Source: Lactiplantibacillus herbarum (GTDB taxonomy: Bacteria > Bacillota > Bacilli > Lactobacillales > Lactobacillaceae). From it: DNA of 35,387 bases. The notes under the pieces are model-generated. The model saw only the letters and a list, made by a program, of their open reading frames with translations, ran no database searches and was not told the origin of the DNA. Where the stretch lies: NCBI RefSeq assembly GCF_001039045.1, contig NZ_LFEE01000012.1, forward strand, positions 152,514-187,900, given 5' to 3'. This document shows, one piece after another, positions 16,258-24,761 of this stretch (position 1 is its first letter; each line of letters begins with the position of its first letter). The translations under genes and the position numbers were made by a program.

Positions 16258-17061
16258 ATGACCAAAAAAGTGACTAAAATTATGGCGCAAAAACGGTCTG
16301 GCCGTTATAACGTCTACTTAGATGACGAGTACGCCTTTCCTATCAGTGAGTCAGTCATGCTCGAATTCCGGGTCTTTAAAGGAATGGAAGTTGACAAAGC
16401 GCTGCAAGCGAAGATGATTGCAGCTGACGACCTCTCTAAGGCCTATACACGGGCTTTAGATTATTTATCCCATCAATTACGGACTGAAAAAGAAGTGCAC
16501 GATAAGCTTCGTGATGAAGACTTAGATGAAACCGTCGTTGATGCCACGATGCAACGACTTCGTGAATTGCGACTACTGAATGATCAGCAGTATGCGGATG
16601 CCTACGTCCGGACAGCTAAACGGACGAGCGACAAGGGGCCCCGGGTAATTCGACAGAATTTACGGTTAAAAGGGGTCGGTGAGCAATTGATTGATGATGC
16701 ACTTGCCGGTCAGTTTAGTACGGATGATCGCTTAGATAATGCAACGCAGCTCGCGCAGAAGTTATCACAGCGGTATCGTCGGTTGGCTTTTAAGACGATG
16801 CAACAAAAAGTTCGCCAAGGAATGATGGCTAAGGGATTTGATGGGGATACAATTTCCGCGTCGATCGAAGCCCTTGACCTACAACCGGATGTCGATGAGC
16901 AGTGGCTTTCACTAGAGACTCAGGGACAGAAGTTATGGCAGCGCAACCGGAAGTATGCCTTCTCGGAACGGACGATGCGTACGAAAAAAAGTCTGTATCA
17001 AAAGGGTTTTTTAATGGATGATATTAATCGCTTTATTGATGAACAAGTCGCTTCTGAGTGA
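16258..17061 (+). CDS. recX: Recombination regulator RecX
   Basis: A 267-residue helical protein that modulates RecA filaments in the cytoplasm. Seen: an N-terminal [20 protein letters not shown] strand region, then repeated three-helix units of the RecX type: [58 protein letters not shown], and a final [17 protein letters not shown]. The length fits the long Firmicute form. The ATG at 16258 has AGGAG eight bases upstream; an upstream TTG (16237) lacks a site. It has its own -10 box inside the end of the preceding gene and is followed by a separately promoted DUF402 gene, as in other lactobacilli by recall. Confidence 0.95.
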   Translation: MTKKVTKIMAQKRSGRYNVYLDDEYAFPISESVMLEFRVFKGMEVDKALQAKMIAADDLSKAYTRALDYLSHQLRTEKEVHDKLRDEDLDETVVDATMQRLRELRLLNDQQYADAYVRTAKRTSDKGPRVIRQNLRLKGVGEQLIDDALAGQFSTDDRLDNATQLAQKLSQRYRRLAFKTMQQKVRQGMMAKGFDGDTISASIEALDLQPDVDEQWLSLETQGQKLWQRNRKYAFSERTMRTKKSLYQKGFLMDDINRFIDEQVASE

Positions 17062-17097
17062 AAAGGCGTAATTGCTTCCCCGCACGCCATAAAAATC

Positions 17098-17106
17098 TGG
17101 TATAAT
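17098..17106 (+). promoter_or_regulatory. Extended -10 promoter of the DUF402 gene
   Basis: TGGTATAAT is an extended -10 located 54 bases before the start codon and 37 bases after recX; no -35 match of note. Confidence 0.55.
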
Positions 17107-17159
17107 GTTTAATGAAATTCGATGAAAATTTACCCTGAACATTAGAAAGTAGGGTTAAT

Positions 17160-17708
17160 ATGGCGCGCGAGGCTAAAGGACCTAAAGAAGGCGACTTCAT
17201 TACGATCAAAAGCTATAAGCACGACGGAAGTTTACATCGAACTTGGCGCGATACAATGGTACTCAAAACAAGCGAGAACGTATTAATTGGTTGTAACGAT
17301 CACACGCTGGTCACCGAAGATGATGGCCGCAGGTGGGTGACACGGGAACCGGCAATCGTTTATTTTCATAAGCATTATTGGTTTAATATCGTGGCGATGA
17401 TTCGCGATAACGGTGTTTCATACTATTGTAATTTGGCTTCACCGTACGCTTTAGATAAGGAAGCTTTGAAGTATATCGATTATGATTTAGATGTCAAAGT
17501 CTTCCCAGATGGTGAACGTCGGTTGTTAGATGTGGATGAATACGAGGAGCATGGTGCTCAGTGGCGCTATTCTGCTGACACGGATCGCATATTGAAGGCG
17601 AACGTTAAGGTGTTAGTAGATTGGATTAAGCACAAGCAGGGCCCATTCTCACAAGAATACATTGACATTTGGTATAGTCGTTATCAAGAACTATCACGTC
17701 GGCAATAG
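17160..17708 (+). CDS. DUF402 nucleoside di-/triphosphatase (Ntdp family)
   Basis: A 182-residue protein with the DUF402 core: [22 protein letters not shown] at the N terminus, [20 protein letters not shown] in the middle, then [20 protein letters not shown] and [25 protein letters not shown], which carry the metal-binding acidic residues. Staphylococcal and bacillar relatives hydrolyse nucleoside di- and triphosphates. The length is normal for the family. The start is ATG with AGGG upstream. It stands alone with an extended -10 promoter and a terminator. Confidence 0.9.
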   Translation: MAREAKGPKEGDFITIKSYKHDGSLHRTWRDTMVLKTSENVLIGCNDHTLVTEDDGRRWVTREPAIVYFHKHYWFNIVAMIRDNGVSYYCNLASPYALDKEALKYIDYDLDVKVFPDGERRLLDVDEYEEHGAQWRYSADTDRILKANVKVLVDWIKHKQGPFSQEYIDIWYSRYQELSRRQ

Positions 17709-18032
17709 CTCTGTGGAAGTAACCTACAGAAGTAGCCTGCTGACGATTTGTCAGTAGTGTAATTAAAGGTAATTAGGAGTTCCCACGATGGGGCTCCTTT
17801 TTGCTATTAAGCGTTAATATGATCGATAGATTAATTTTATAAAATTTTTATTTTAATATTGGCTCGTGCAAAGGTAGCTCGCTTTAGACCAGTTAAGTAG
17901 TTGGTCGTGTGCCTAACCAAACAATGTGCGATTATTGAACGCAAATGAGTTGCGCTTTAGTTAGGAAACGTGTACATTTTGGAAGATTGGATATAACACG
18001 TCGGTAAATATGATAATTGGAAGTGATAGCTA
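17709..18032. other. Intergenic region before the XRE regulator
   Basis: These 324 bases hold the terminator at 17775-17802 and a plausible promoter, TTGCGC (17950-17955), 17 bases, TACATT (17973-17978), 55 bases before the regulator start. No other gene or RNA is seen. Confidence 0.5.
17775..17802 (+). terminator. Rho-independent terminator
   Basis: AGGAG and three C pair with three G and CTCCT around a short loop, with one bulged base, followed by five T. It ends the DUF402 transcript. Confidence 0.75.
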
Positions 18033-18410
18033 ATGGCTTTTATGAAATTGGATAATGGCGAATTACTAAAAAATATTCGGCAGTTTGCGAAGAAAAATGG
18101 GCTAACACTCGCAGAAGTCGCTACTTTAGCTGGTCTGAGTGCCAGTGCCATCTATAGTTGGCGTAAGCATACACCGTCCGTGGGTACGTTAAAAGAAGTT
18201 GCCCAGGTACTCGGGACGAGTTACACGAAGTTAGTTGGTAAGGAAAAGGAAGTCACTGACCAAGCGCCAGCCAAACCAGCAGTCGACTTAAAAACGGTTG
18301 TTGAAAACAAAAAGAATCAGTTTGAATATGATGGTCAGCCGATCACACCTGAACAATTAAAGATTATTCGTAACGTTCTCAAATCAATGTTCAAGACGCC
18401 ACGGCGTTAA
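18033..18410 (+). CDS. XRE-family helix-turn-helix regulator
   Basis: A 125-residue protein. Residues about 7-60 form an HTH_3/XRE domain: LLKNIRQFAKKNGLTLAEVA, TLAGLSASAIYSWRKHTP, VGTLKEVAQVLGTSYTKLVG. The last third is a linker and a short conserved-looking tail, PITPEQLKIIRNVLKSMFK. It is probably a chromosomal DNA-binding regulator; the targets are not evident, and the neighbours are unrelated. The start is ATG at 18033 with GGAAG upstream; ATG 18042 is possible. The Phd/YefM-like gene downstream is 154 bases away, so a functional link is not clear. Confidence 0.88.
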   Translation: MAFMKLDNGELLKNIRQFAKKNGLTLAEVATLAGLSASAIYSWRKHTPSVGTLKEVAQVLGTSYTKLVGKEKEVTDQAPAKPAVDLKTVVENKKNQFEYDGQPITPEQLKIIRNVLKSMFKTPRR

Positions 18411-18564
18411 TTTTATGTAAAGGCCGGCCATTTTTAGTGCAACTAATACGGTGATAGTGTAGAATGTGGAACAGTTACTTAAATAATTGATGAAACCGCT
18501 TGACGTGTCCGTACGAAAGGGGCACAATTAGCTTCAATCATGGAACGAATTGGGAGATGGGCGC

Positions 18565-18759
18565 ATGAAAAAAGTTACTACCACATTAGCCAAGAAGAAT
18601 ATTAACCAACTGTTAACGATTGTTAATCAGGGCCACGATACCATTGAGGTGGAAAATCCCAATACCCAAGATTCAGCCGTTATGGTCAGCATGAAGGATT
18701 GGTTGCAGATTGTTAGTCAGTTGGCGAAGAGTAATCAACGTGACGTGGAATTTAGTTAA
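18565..18759 (+). CDS. Phd/YefM-like antitoxin, apparently without a toxin partner
   Basis: A 64-residue protein: KKVTTTLAKKNINQLLTIVN at the N terminus, then GHDTIEVENPNTQDSAVMVS and a final MKDWLQIVSQLA helix. This follows the Phd/YefM fold (S/T-x-x-x-A-x-x-N...L...V, then hydrophobic strands VMVS and a helix). The ATG at 18565 follows GGGAGA by seven bases; TTG 18550 is less likely. No RelE/Doc/YoeB-like gene follows; a terminator comes 20 bases after the stop. It may be a solitary regulator or a remnant of a toxin-antitoxin pair. Confidence 0.65.
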   Translation: MKKVTTTLAKKNINQLLTIVNQGHDTIEVENPNTQDSAVMVSMKDWLQIVSQLAKSNQRDVEFS

Positions 18760-18779
18760 ATATAATAATTGAGATATGT

Positions 18780-18828
18780 AAGCTCTCGGTAGGATGACTA
18801 TTAACAATCATCTACCGAGAGCTTTTTT
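18780..18828 (+). terminator. Rho-independent terminator
   Basis: A 16-bp stem (AGCTCTCGGTAG arm and its complement) with one bulged G and a loop of about ten bases is followed by TTTTTT. Confidence 0.9.
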
Positions 18829-18897
18829 GGACTAAGTTAGTAGAGAATGAGGGGAAATACTGGAAAAGGCGATACGAAGTTGATAATTTGGTGATAA

Positions 18898-18938
18898 CAA
18901 AAAGCACGCATCCGGGTAGGTCCCGTAATACGTGCTTA
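18898..18938 (-). terminator. Terminator of hicD
   Basis: On the minus strand an AAGCACG arm and a CGGG/CCCG inner stem fold with one internal mismatch region; five T follow. It lies nine bases after the hicD stop. Confidence 0.8.
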
Positions 18939-18946
18939 TAAATCGC

Positions 18947-19873
18947 TTATTCGGCTTGGCTTTCAGCGAACTTAGTTTTGATATAGTCAGCTGAAACTTG
19001 TAGCTTTTGTAATTCTTCAGGTGTTAAGTCTAATTGAACTTGTTCAACAATTCCATCACGCCCAACGATGGCTGGGTATGAGAGGTAAACGCCGTATTCT
19101 TCGCGGAAGTTAGATACTGGGAGTTCAGTCAGTGCATTATTCAAGACGGTGTTAGCTAGTCGAACTGCTGCCGTTGCCACCCCGTAACTTGTGTATTTCT
19201 TACCGTGGAAGACCCGGAAGCCGCCTTGGCGAGATTCAGCATCGAGTTGATCCAGGTCTAAGCCTCGTTGTGCAGCCAAAGTCGTGATTGGTTGTCCCAG
19301 GACGCGGACAGTTGACCATGCTGTGAATTGGGAATTGCCGTGTTCACCAAGGTTGTAGCCAGCAACGGATCGTGAGTCGATATGTAGTGCAGTTGCAACC
19401 GCACGTTTCATACGAGCTGAATCGAGTAAAGTCCCAGTTCCAATGACGTGGTTCTTTGGGAGGCCCGTTACGGCTTGGTAGATGGACGTAATGACATCTA
19501 CAGGGTTAGTGATGGCGATTAGAATACCGTCAAAACCACTGGCCTTGATTTTAAGAGCAACGTCCTTGACCTGGGTACTGGTAAAAGGCAGTTCAAGGAA
19601 GCGGTCGTTCTTAGGCGAATCTTGTAGTTTAATGTTACCAACAGCTGAAATGATGACATCGGCGTCTTTTAAAGCGGCATAGTCGTTGACGATCAGGTTA
19701 GTATGATAAGGCAAGTTAGGCATAGCGTCTTCAAAGTCGAGGGCGTCAGCAGTGACCTTATCGGTGTTCGTATCAATTAAGACGAGGTCGTCAGCGAAGC
19801 CGTTGGCAACAATATAATGTGCGGCGGTGGATCCAACGTGACCCATCCCAATAACAGCAATTTTACGTGACAT
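18947..19873 (-). CDS. hicD: L-2-hydroxyisocaproate dehydrogenase (LDH/MDH family)
   Basis: A 308-residue NAD-dependent 2-hydroxyacid dehydrogenase that reduces branched 2-oxo acids such as 2-oxoisocaproate. The sequence has the Rossmann start IAVIGMGHVGSTAAHYIV, LVLIDTN with an NAD-type aspartate, SAVGNIKLQ, ITNPVDVIT, and YNLGEHGNSQFTAWS with the catalytic histidine at about residue 178. The NIKLQ and GYNLGEHGNSQF stretches agree closely with the known Weissella/Lactobacillus L-HicDH and differ from true LDH, where a Q/E-x-x-G loop differs. The ATG at 19873 has AAGGAG nine bases upstream; the earlier TTG lies within that site. Monocistronic. Confidence 0.88.
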   Translation of the reverse strand: MSRKIAVIGMGHVGSTAAHYIVANGFADDLVLIDTNTDKVTADALDFEDAMPNLPYHTNLIVNDYAALKDADVIISAVGNIKLQDSPKNDRFLELPFTSTQVKDVALKIKASGFDGILIAITNPVDVITSIYQAVTGLPKNHVIGTGTLLDSARMKRAVATALHIDSRSVAGYNLGEHGNSQFTAWSTVRVLGQPITTLAAQRGLDLDQLDAESRQGGFRVFHGKKYTSYGVATAAVRLANTVLNNALTELPVSNFREEYGVYLSYPAIVGRDGIVEQVQLDLTPEELQKLQVSADYIKTKFAESQAE

Positions 19874-19991
19874 AAATGGCAACTCCTTCAAGAATTTATT
19901 TGTATACTAATTAAATTACCATTTTTCTCATCATTTTTAAATGATTTTTTGAGAAAATTCAAAATCAGCTTCGTGAGCTTACAAACTAGGG

Positions 19992-19997
19992 TATAAT
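19992..19997 (+). promoter_or_regulatory. -10 box of the AI-2E-family gene
   Basis: TATAAT occurs 42 bases before the GTG start; the -35 region is poor. An imperfect hairpin (TTTTCTCA ... TGAGAAAA, about 19921-19956) lies upstream, between the divergent genes. Confidence 0.5.
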
Positions 19998-20038
19998 TAA
20001 CCCATTAATAAGATGTTCCAAGAAGGGGAGGAGCGCTA

Positions 20039-21229
20039 GTGTTAAAGCGCCTACGAGAGTCGAACCTATTATTTTGGTCGCTCGAGATTTTAATTGTTGC
20101 CACGTTGATTTGGGTTTGTACGAATATTGGTTTTTTATTTCAGCCAATCGGAACCTTTTTAAGCGTTGTCTTCATGCCAATTGTTATTTCAGGTTTTTTA
20201 TTTTACATGTTGAATCCGTTAGTGAAGGTATTGACGCGGGTTCATTATAAGAAGTTCCAGATTTCACGGACGGGAGCCGTGGCAATCGTATTTGTGCTAT
20301 TATTCGGTGTTTTAGCTTGGGGAGCAGTTTCATTATTACCACGCTTGATTTCACAAGTAACCCAGCTGATCTATCATCTTCCAAGCATTGCAACTGAAAT
20401 GCAGAAGGAAGCCACCAAGATGATCACGAACAGTACCGTTTTGAAGAAGGTTGATATTACTTCTTATACCAAGCAGTTTAACGGTGAGATCAGTAAGTAC
20501 GCGCAGAGTTTTCTGTCATCGTTATCAACTAGTATTGTTTCCGTCATTACGACGATTACCAGTGTAACAATCATGGCAATTACGATTCCAGTTGTCTTGT
20601 TCTATATGTTAAAGGACAGTGAAAAGTTCATTCCTGCCATCAGTCGTTTCTTACCACGTAAGCAACGCCCTGAAATGATTGGACTCATTCAAAAAATGGG
20701 TGACACGATTTCGAGTTATATTGGTGGTCAGGTCATTGAATGTCTATTCGTTGGGACGTTTACGGCGATAGGTTACATGATTATTCAGCAACCATACGGC
20801 TTGTTACTAGGTGTGATTGCAGGGTTAGCAAATATTATCCCATACCTCGGTCCTTATATTGGGATTGCACCATCGTTGATCGTCGCGTTCACGCAGTCAC
20901 CAATGCAGGTTGTCTACGTTGTCATCGTAGTGGTAATCGTCCAACAAGTTGACGGTAACTTAATCTATCCAAATATTATTGGCCGGACGTTGAAGATTCA
21001 CCCATTGACAATTATTATCCTATTGCTAGCAGCGGGAAACATCGCCGGTATTTTGGGAATGATCTTAGCGATTCCGTTCTACGCAGTTGTTCGGACCGTC
21101 GTGATCTATCTGTATAACATGGTAGAGTTGCGCAATGCGGAACAGTTGCGATCACAGACGACGGTTTACCAACCACAGCCAGCTAAAGCGACTAAGGCGG
21201 ACATTACGCCAACTAAGAAACACAAATAG
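20039..21229 (+). CDS. AI-2E family transporter (PerM/YdiK-like membrane protein)
   Basis: A 396-residue membrane protein with the family layout: two N-terminal helices (FWSLEILIVATLIWVCTNIG and FMPIVISGFLFYMLNPLVK), a third near residue 80, a soluble segment of about 80 residues, then helices including GGQVIECLFVGTFTAIGY, GVIAGLANIIPYLGPYIG (the most conserved family motif) and AGNIAGILGMILAIPFYAVV. Members export small molecules or ions; AI-2 itself is not implied. GTG start with GGGGAGGAG upstream. The tail is basic and soluble. tagD follows 44 bases later behind its own extended -10. Confidence 0.92.
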   Translation: MLKRLRESNLLFWSLEILIVATLIWVCTNIGFLFQPIGTFLSVVFMPIVISGFLFYMLNPLVKVLTRVHYKKFQISRTGAVAIVFVLLFGVLAWGAVSLLPRLISQVTQLIYHLPSIATEMQKEATKMITNSTVLKKVDITSYTKQFNGEISKYAQSFLSSLSTSIVSVITTITSVTIMAITIPVVLFYMLKDSEKFIPAISRFLPRKQRPEMIGLIQKMGDTISSYIGGQVIECLFVGTFTAIGYMIIQQPYGLLLGVIAGLANIIPYLGPYIGIAPSLIVAFTQSPMQVVYVVIVVVIVQQVDGNLIYPNIIGRTLKIHPLTIIILLLAAGNIAGILGMILAIPFYAVVRTVVIYLYNMVELRNAEQLRSQTTVYQPQPAKATKADITPTKKHK

Positions 21230-21233
21230 CCTA

Positions 21234-21242
21234 TGTTATAAT
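21234..21242 (+). promoter_or_regulatory. Extended -10 promoter of tagD
   Basis: TGTTATAAT is an extended -10, 32 bases before the GTG start, just after the stop of the transporter gene. Confidence 0.5.
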
Positions 21243-21273
21243 AGTAAAAACTGGCGTTATGAGGAGTGATTTT

Positions 21274-21675
21274 GTGAAAAAAGTAATTACGTATGGCACG
21301 TTTGACCTATTACACAAGGGTCACATTCGCTTATTAAAACGCGCCAGTGAACTAGGTGACCATTTGACAGTCTGTGTATCCACGGATGAGTTCAACGCGC
21401 AAAAGGGTAAGCATGCTTACACGTCTTATGAAGATCGTAAGTATATTCTGCAAGCCATCCGTTATGTGGATGAAGTCTTACCCGAAAAGAATTGGGATCA
21501 GAAAATCAGTGATGTCATCGATAACGATATTGACGTTTTTGTGATGGGTGACGATTGGCGTGGCCAGTTCGACTTCTTGAAGGATTACTGTGAAGTCATC
21601 TACCTGCCACGGACTGAAGGCGTCTCATCGACTAAGATCAAGCATGATCTTGGGCTGCAGCCAAAGGATAAATAA
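21274..21675 (+). CDS. tagD: Glycerol-3-phosphate cytidylyltransferase
   Basis: A 133-residue cytoplasmic enzyme that makes CDP-glycerol from CTP and glycerol-3-phosphate for wall teichoic acid. The nucleotidyltransferase signature is complete: TYGTFDLLHKGHIRLLKRA with the HxGH motif near residue 14, VMGDDWRGQFDFLKDYCEV, and RTEGVSSTKIK with the family RTxGISTTxIK pattern. The length equals TagD. GTG 21274 is chosen because GAGGAG lies seven bases upstream; the ATG at 21259 overlaps that site. It stands apart from other teichoic acid genes in the window and is followed by the structured repeat at 21687 and a terminator. Confidence 0.95.
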   Translation: MKKVITYGTFDLLHKGHIRLLKRASELGDHLTVCVSTDEFNAQKGKHAYTSYEDRKYILQAIRYVDEVLPEKNWDQKISDVIDNDIDVFVMGDDWRGQFDFLKDYCEVIYLPRTEGVSSTKIKHDLGLQPKDK

Positions 21676-21686
21676 TTGGAGAGTGG

Positions 21687-21788
21687 GCCAAAAGCCGGGT
21701 AGTTGCTGAGCATAGCCTAGGAAGCCGAATGATTGGGGTTTTCAATCGTTGGGCTTCCGTAGCTAAGCGGAGGCAACTGGCTTTTGGC
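21687..21788 (+). repeat. Structured interspersed repeat, copy 1
   Basis: A 102-base unit about 94% identical (96 of 102) to the one at 29082-29183. It can fold into a long hairpin: the outer arms GCCAAAAGCC...AGTTGC and GCAACT...GGCTTTTGGC pair with a four-base bulge, then TAGC/GCTA, GGAAGCC/GGCTTCC and a near-perfect GATTG/CAATC stem capped by GGGGTTTT-type bases. Similarity continues at about 60% through the next 32 bases to the terminator hairpin. It lies 11 bases after tagD. It may be a 3' RNA element or a small mobile repeat. Confidence 0.85.
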
Positions 21789-21819
21789 GTACGGTTCGAC
21801 CATAAATATTCAGAACTCC

Positions 21820-21859
21820 AAAAAAAGATGCTACGACATAAGTCATAGCATCTTTTTTT
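21820..21859. terminator. Bidirectional terminator between repeat copy 1 and gntP
   Basis: A seven-A arm continuing GATGCTA pairs with TAGCATC and seven T; an inner GAC/GTC pair follows one C-A mismatch. It ends tagD-side transcription and, on the minus strand, the gluconate operon, whose stop is at 21863. Confidence 0.92.
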
Positions 21860-21862
21860 GCT

Positions 21863-23221
21863 TTAATGAAAGACCATGTTAAGCAGTAGTACGCCGCTCA
21901 GTCCACAGACGGCAATCAGGGTTTCGAGAATCGTCCAGGTAAGTAGGGTTTGTTTGACGGTTAGGTCAAAGTATTCCCGGAACATCCAGAACCCGGCGTC
22001 GTTGACGTGGGAGGCGGCAACGCTTCCTGAACCGATTGCAATGACCATTAAGGCTGGGTCGACGCCTGCCTGAGTCATCAATGGTGCGACTAGCCCAGCT
22101 GCAGTCAATGCTGAAACCGTTGCGGAACCTAGTGAGACCCGCAAGATGACGGCGACTAACCAACCAAGTAGCAGTGGTGAGATACTACTGCCACTGAAGA
22201 GTTGCGCAACGGCTTTGCCGACACCGCCATCAATTAGAATCTGTTTAAACGCGCCGCCGCCACCAATGATTAAGAGCAACATGGCAATGGACTTAGTGGC
22301 GTCTTCAAGCGTTGCGGAAATCGCCTTATTATCCTTGTGCTGGTGGATACCCATCGACCAGAGTGCGAAGAGTAGAGAGAGTAACATAGCAATGCCAGGG
22401 TCTCCAATCAAACGAATAATCTGATCAACCAGTGACGGATTTTTAGGTAGACTACCGTGATCAATCACAAGTTCGTAGACGGTCGTAATTGTCATTAAGA
22501 TGACAGGGAATAGTGCCGTTAATACACTTAAGCCAAAGCTGGGCGCTTCTGAAACTTTGAATTGACGCTTATTACTACTGAGCGGTAGGTGCGGTTTACC
22601 AGCAAAAGCAGACGGCACCATTTTGCGGGCCCAGCGGGAAAATAATGGTCCTGCAATGTAGACCGTTGGAATGGCAATGATAATACCAAAGAGCAATACC
22701 CGACCGACGTTAGCATTCAACGTGGTTGCAATCGCTGTCGGTGCTGGGTGGGGTGGTAAGAAGCCGTGGGTTACAGAGAGCGCGGCTCCCATCGGAATAC
22801 CTAGATATAGAACTGGTACTTGGGCTTCAACTGCAATCGCAAAGACGATTGGGATGAGTAGGACAATGCCGACCTCAAAGAATAGCGCAATCCCTATGAT
22901 AAATGACGCAACTACAATCGCAATTTGGAGATGTTTGCGACCGAAAATATCAATCAAGGTAGTTGAAATCGTGTAGGCACCACCAGCATCAGCGACTAAA
23001 CGGCCTAGCATGGCGCCGAATCCGAAGACGAGGGCTAGCTCACCTAATTGACTGCCAATTCCAGTTTCAATGCTACTGGCAATTTTTGTTAGTGGCATGC
23101 CGAGACCAATACCCACTACAACGGCGGTAATAATCAGGGCAATGTAGGTGTTCATTTTGAACTTAATAATAAGTAGTAATAATAATAAAATACCGAGTGC
23201 AAGTACGATAAATGGCATCAT
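21863..23221 (-). CDS. gntP: Gluconate permease, GntP family
   Basis: A 452-residue transporter with about 12-14 hydrophobic segments. Family hallmarks are present: an N-terminal ALGILLLLLLIIKFKMNTYI, LVFGFGAMLGRLVADAGGAY, ALFFEVGIVLLIPIVFAIA, THGFLPPHPAPTAIA (the most specific GntP motif) and ATVSALTAAGLVAPL near the end. It imports gluconate with protons. It is the third gene of the gnd-gntK-gntP operon, with 11 bases to gntK; the start is ATG after AGGAGG. Transport of gluconate itself is inferred from the operon partners. Confidence 0.95.
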   Translation of the reverse strand: MMPFIVLALGILLLLLLIIKFKMNTYIALIITAVVVGIGLGMPLTKIASSIETGIGSQLGELALVFGFGAMLGRLVADAGGAYTISTTLIDIFGRKHLQIAIVVASFIIGIALFFEVGIVLLIPIVFAIAVEAQVPVLYLGIPMGAALSVTHGFLPPHPAPTAIATTLNANVGRVLLFGIIIAIPTVYIAGPLFSRWARKMVPSAFAGKPHLPLSSNKRQFKVSEAPSFGLSVLTALFPVILMTITTVYELVIDHGSLPKNPSLVDQIIRLIGDPGIAMLLSLLFALWSMGIHQHKDNKAISATLEDATKSIAMLLLIIGGGGAFKQILIDGGVGKAVAQLFSGSSISPLLLGWLVAVILRVSLGSATVSALTAAGLVAPLMTQAGVDPALMVIAIGSGSVAASHVNDAGFWMFREYFDLTVKQTLLTWTILETLIAVCGLSGVLLLNMVFH

Positions 23222-23232
23222 AGCTGTGCCTC

Positions 23233-24747
23233 CTAATCGTTTAGAGCTGCAAGTTCATGGTAAAGCGGAACAAGGCTCGCCGTTATATGATCGAACACAA
23301 CTTGCTGCTGTTGATAGCGTTCATGCTGTGTTGGTTGTGGCGCGTAAGTTTTGGTCTCACCAATCATGGGATGAATGGCCTCTAAATCAGGGAGCTGTCC
23401 TAAAGCTTTCAGACCCATAACGGCTGCCGCTAGACAGGAACTCTCAAAACTTGTTGGAATCGTAATTGGCTGACCGATGACATCCGTTAAAATCTGTCGC
23501 CACAAATTAGAACGGGCAAAGCCCCCAGTCGCACGAATCGCGTGTACAGGTTCAGCGGCATTGGTCAATTGCAGGACAGCATTTAGATTCATGACGATGC
23601 CTTCCAGAACGGCCCGGGCAATGTCAGCTTTGGTGGTCGTTGTCGTAATACCTAGTAACGACCCACGTGCATCCGCGTTCCAGAGTGGGGCGCGTTCACC
23701 ACTAAGGTACGGATGGAAAATCAAGCCGTGGGCACCAGCAGGGACGTCAGTGGCCAGTTCAGTGATGACATCGTAGGGATCCTGATGATGTTTAAGTGCG
23801 GTAGCCGATTCTTCAGCAAAGAGTTCATCACGAACCCAACGAAAAACCTGGCCGCCGTTGTTGATGGGGCCGCCAACAATCCAGTGCTTGGGCGCAACAT
23901 AGTAACAGAACAAGCGTCCTTGAGGATCTAGGTAGGGCTTAGTTGTCATTACGCGGACAGCGCCAGAAGTTCCAATCGTAATGGCGGCCACGCCGGGTTC
24001 GTCGGCGCCAACACCTAAATTCGACAAAGCCCCATCACTCGCACCCATAATTACCTTAGTCATGGAGGATAAGCTTAATTTGTTGGCAATTGAATCCGTT
24101 AGCCCGTTAATGATAGCATCCGTATCAACGAGGGTGGGTAATTGGCTGCCGTCGATATGGGCGTAAGCTAGAGCAGTTGGCTCCCAATCAAAAGTGTGCA
24201 AGTTGAATAGTCCAGTTGCGTTGGCAATTGAGTAGTCCATTTGTAACTTGCCAGTTAATTGGTAGATGATGTATTCCTTGATACCTACTACGTAACGAGC
24301 TTGAGCTAAGAGTTCAGCGTGTTCGGTAGCTAACCAGTGTAACTTGACGAGTGGGCTCATTGGGTGAATCGGAGTACCAGTAGCTTGATAAAGTTGTTGT
24401 CCAAGTGGTTGGGCTTTAAGCTCAGCGGCATACTTGGCAGCCCGGTTATCCGCCCAAGTGATGACACGTGTCAGTGGTTGCATGTGATCATCTAACAAGA
24501 TGAGACTGTGCATGGCTGAGGAAAAGGCGATCCCTTCAATCTCATCAGGGGTAACATGACTGGTCAGTTGACGGATACTCTGTTGGACCGCTTGCCAGAT
24601 TTCGTTGGGATCTTCTTCGGCCATATTAACCTGATCGTGATACAGTGGATAACCAACGTTAGCGCTGGCGATAACGTGACCAGCTTGATCGTATAAGACG
24701 GATTTAGTACTGGTCGTTCCTAGGTCCGTGCCAATAATATAAGACAT
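23233..24747 (-). CDS. gntK: Gluconokinase, FGGY family
   Basis: A 504-residue sugar kinase that phosphorylates gluconate to 6-phosphogluconate. The N-terminal FGGY domain starts YIIGTDLGTTSTKSVLYD (phosphate-binding) and contains ITWADNRAAKYA; the second domain has TIGTSGAVRV, FHPYLSGERAPLWNADARGS and RATGGFARSNLWRQILTDV, the standard C-terminal motifs. The start is ATG after AGGAGG, 14 bases downstream of gnd. Between gnd and gntP it completes a three-step gluconate uptake and oxidation route into the pentose phosphate pathway. Confidence 0.95.
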   Translation of the reverse strand: MSYIIGTDLGTTSTKSVLYDQAGHVIASANVGYPLYHDQVNMAEEDPNEIWQAVQQSIRQLTSHVTPDEIEGIAFSSAMHSLILLDDHMQPLTRVITWADNRAAKYAAELKAQPLGQQLYQATGTPIHPMSPLVKLHWLATEHAELLAQARYVVGIKEYIIYQLTGKLQMDYSIANATGLFNLHTFDWEPTALAYAHIDGSQLPTLVDTDAIINGLTDSIANKLSLSSMTKVIMGASDGALSNLGVGADEPGVAAITIGTSGAVRVMTTKPYLDPQGRLFCYYVAPKHWIVGGPINNGGQVFRWVRDELFAEESATALKHHQDPYDVITELATDVPAGAHGLIFHPYLSGERAPLWNADARGSLLGITTTTTKADIARAVLEGIVMNLNAVLQLTNAAEPVHAIRATGGFARSNLWRQILTDVIGQPITIPTSFESSCLAAAVMGLKALGQLPDLEAIHPMIGETKTYAPQPTQHERYQQQQVVFDHITASLVPLYHELAALND

Positions 24748-24761
24748 ATTTGGGGTTCCTC

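Noticed and set aside
18422-18429. GGCCGGCC palindrome after the XRE gene
   Set aside because: Eight bases only, with no flanking symmetry or T tract; not convincing as terminator or operator.
22146-22976. Plus-strand open frames opposite gntP
   Set aside because: They are antisense shadows of a clear transporter gene, with biased composition and no starts with ribosome sites.
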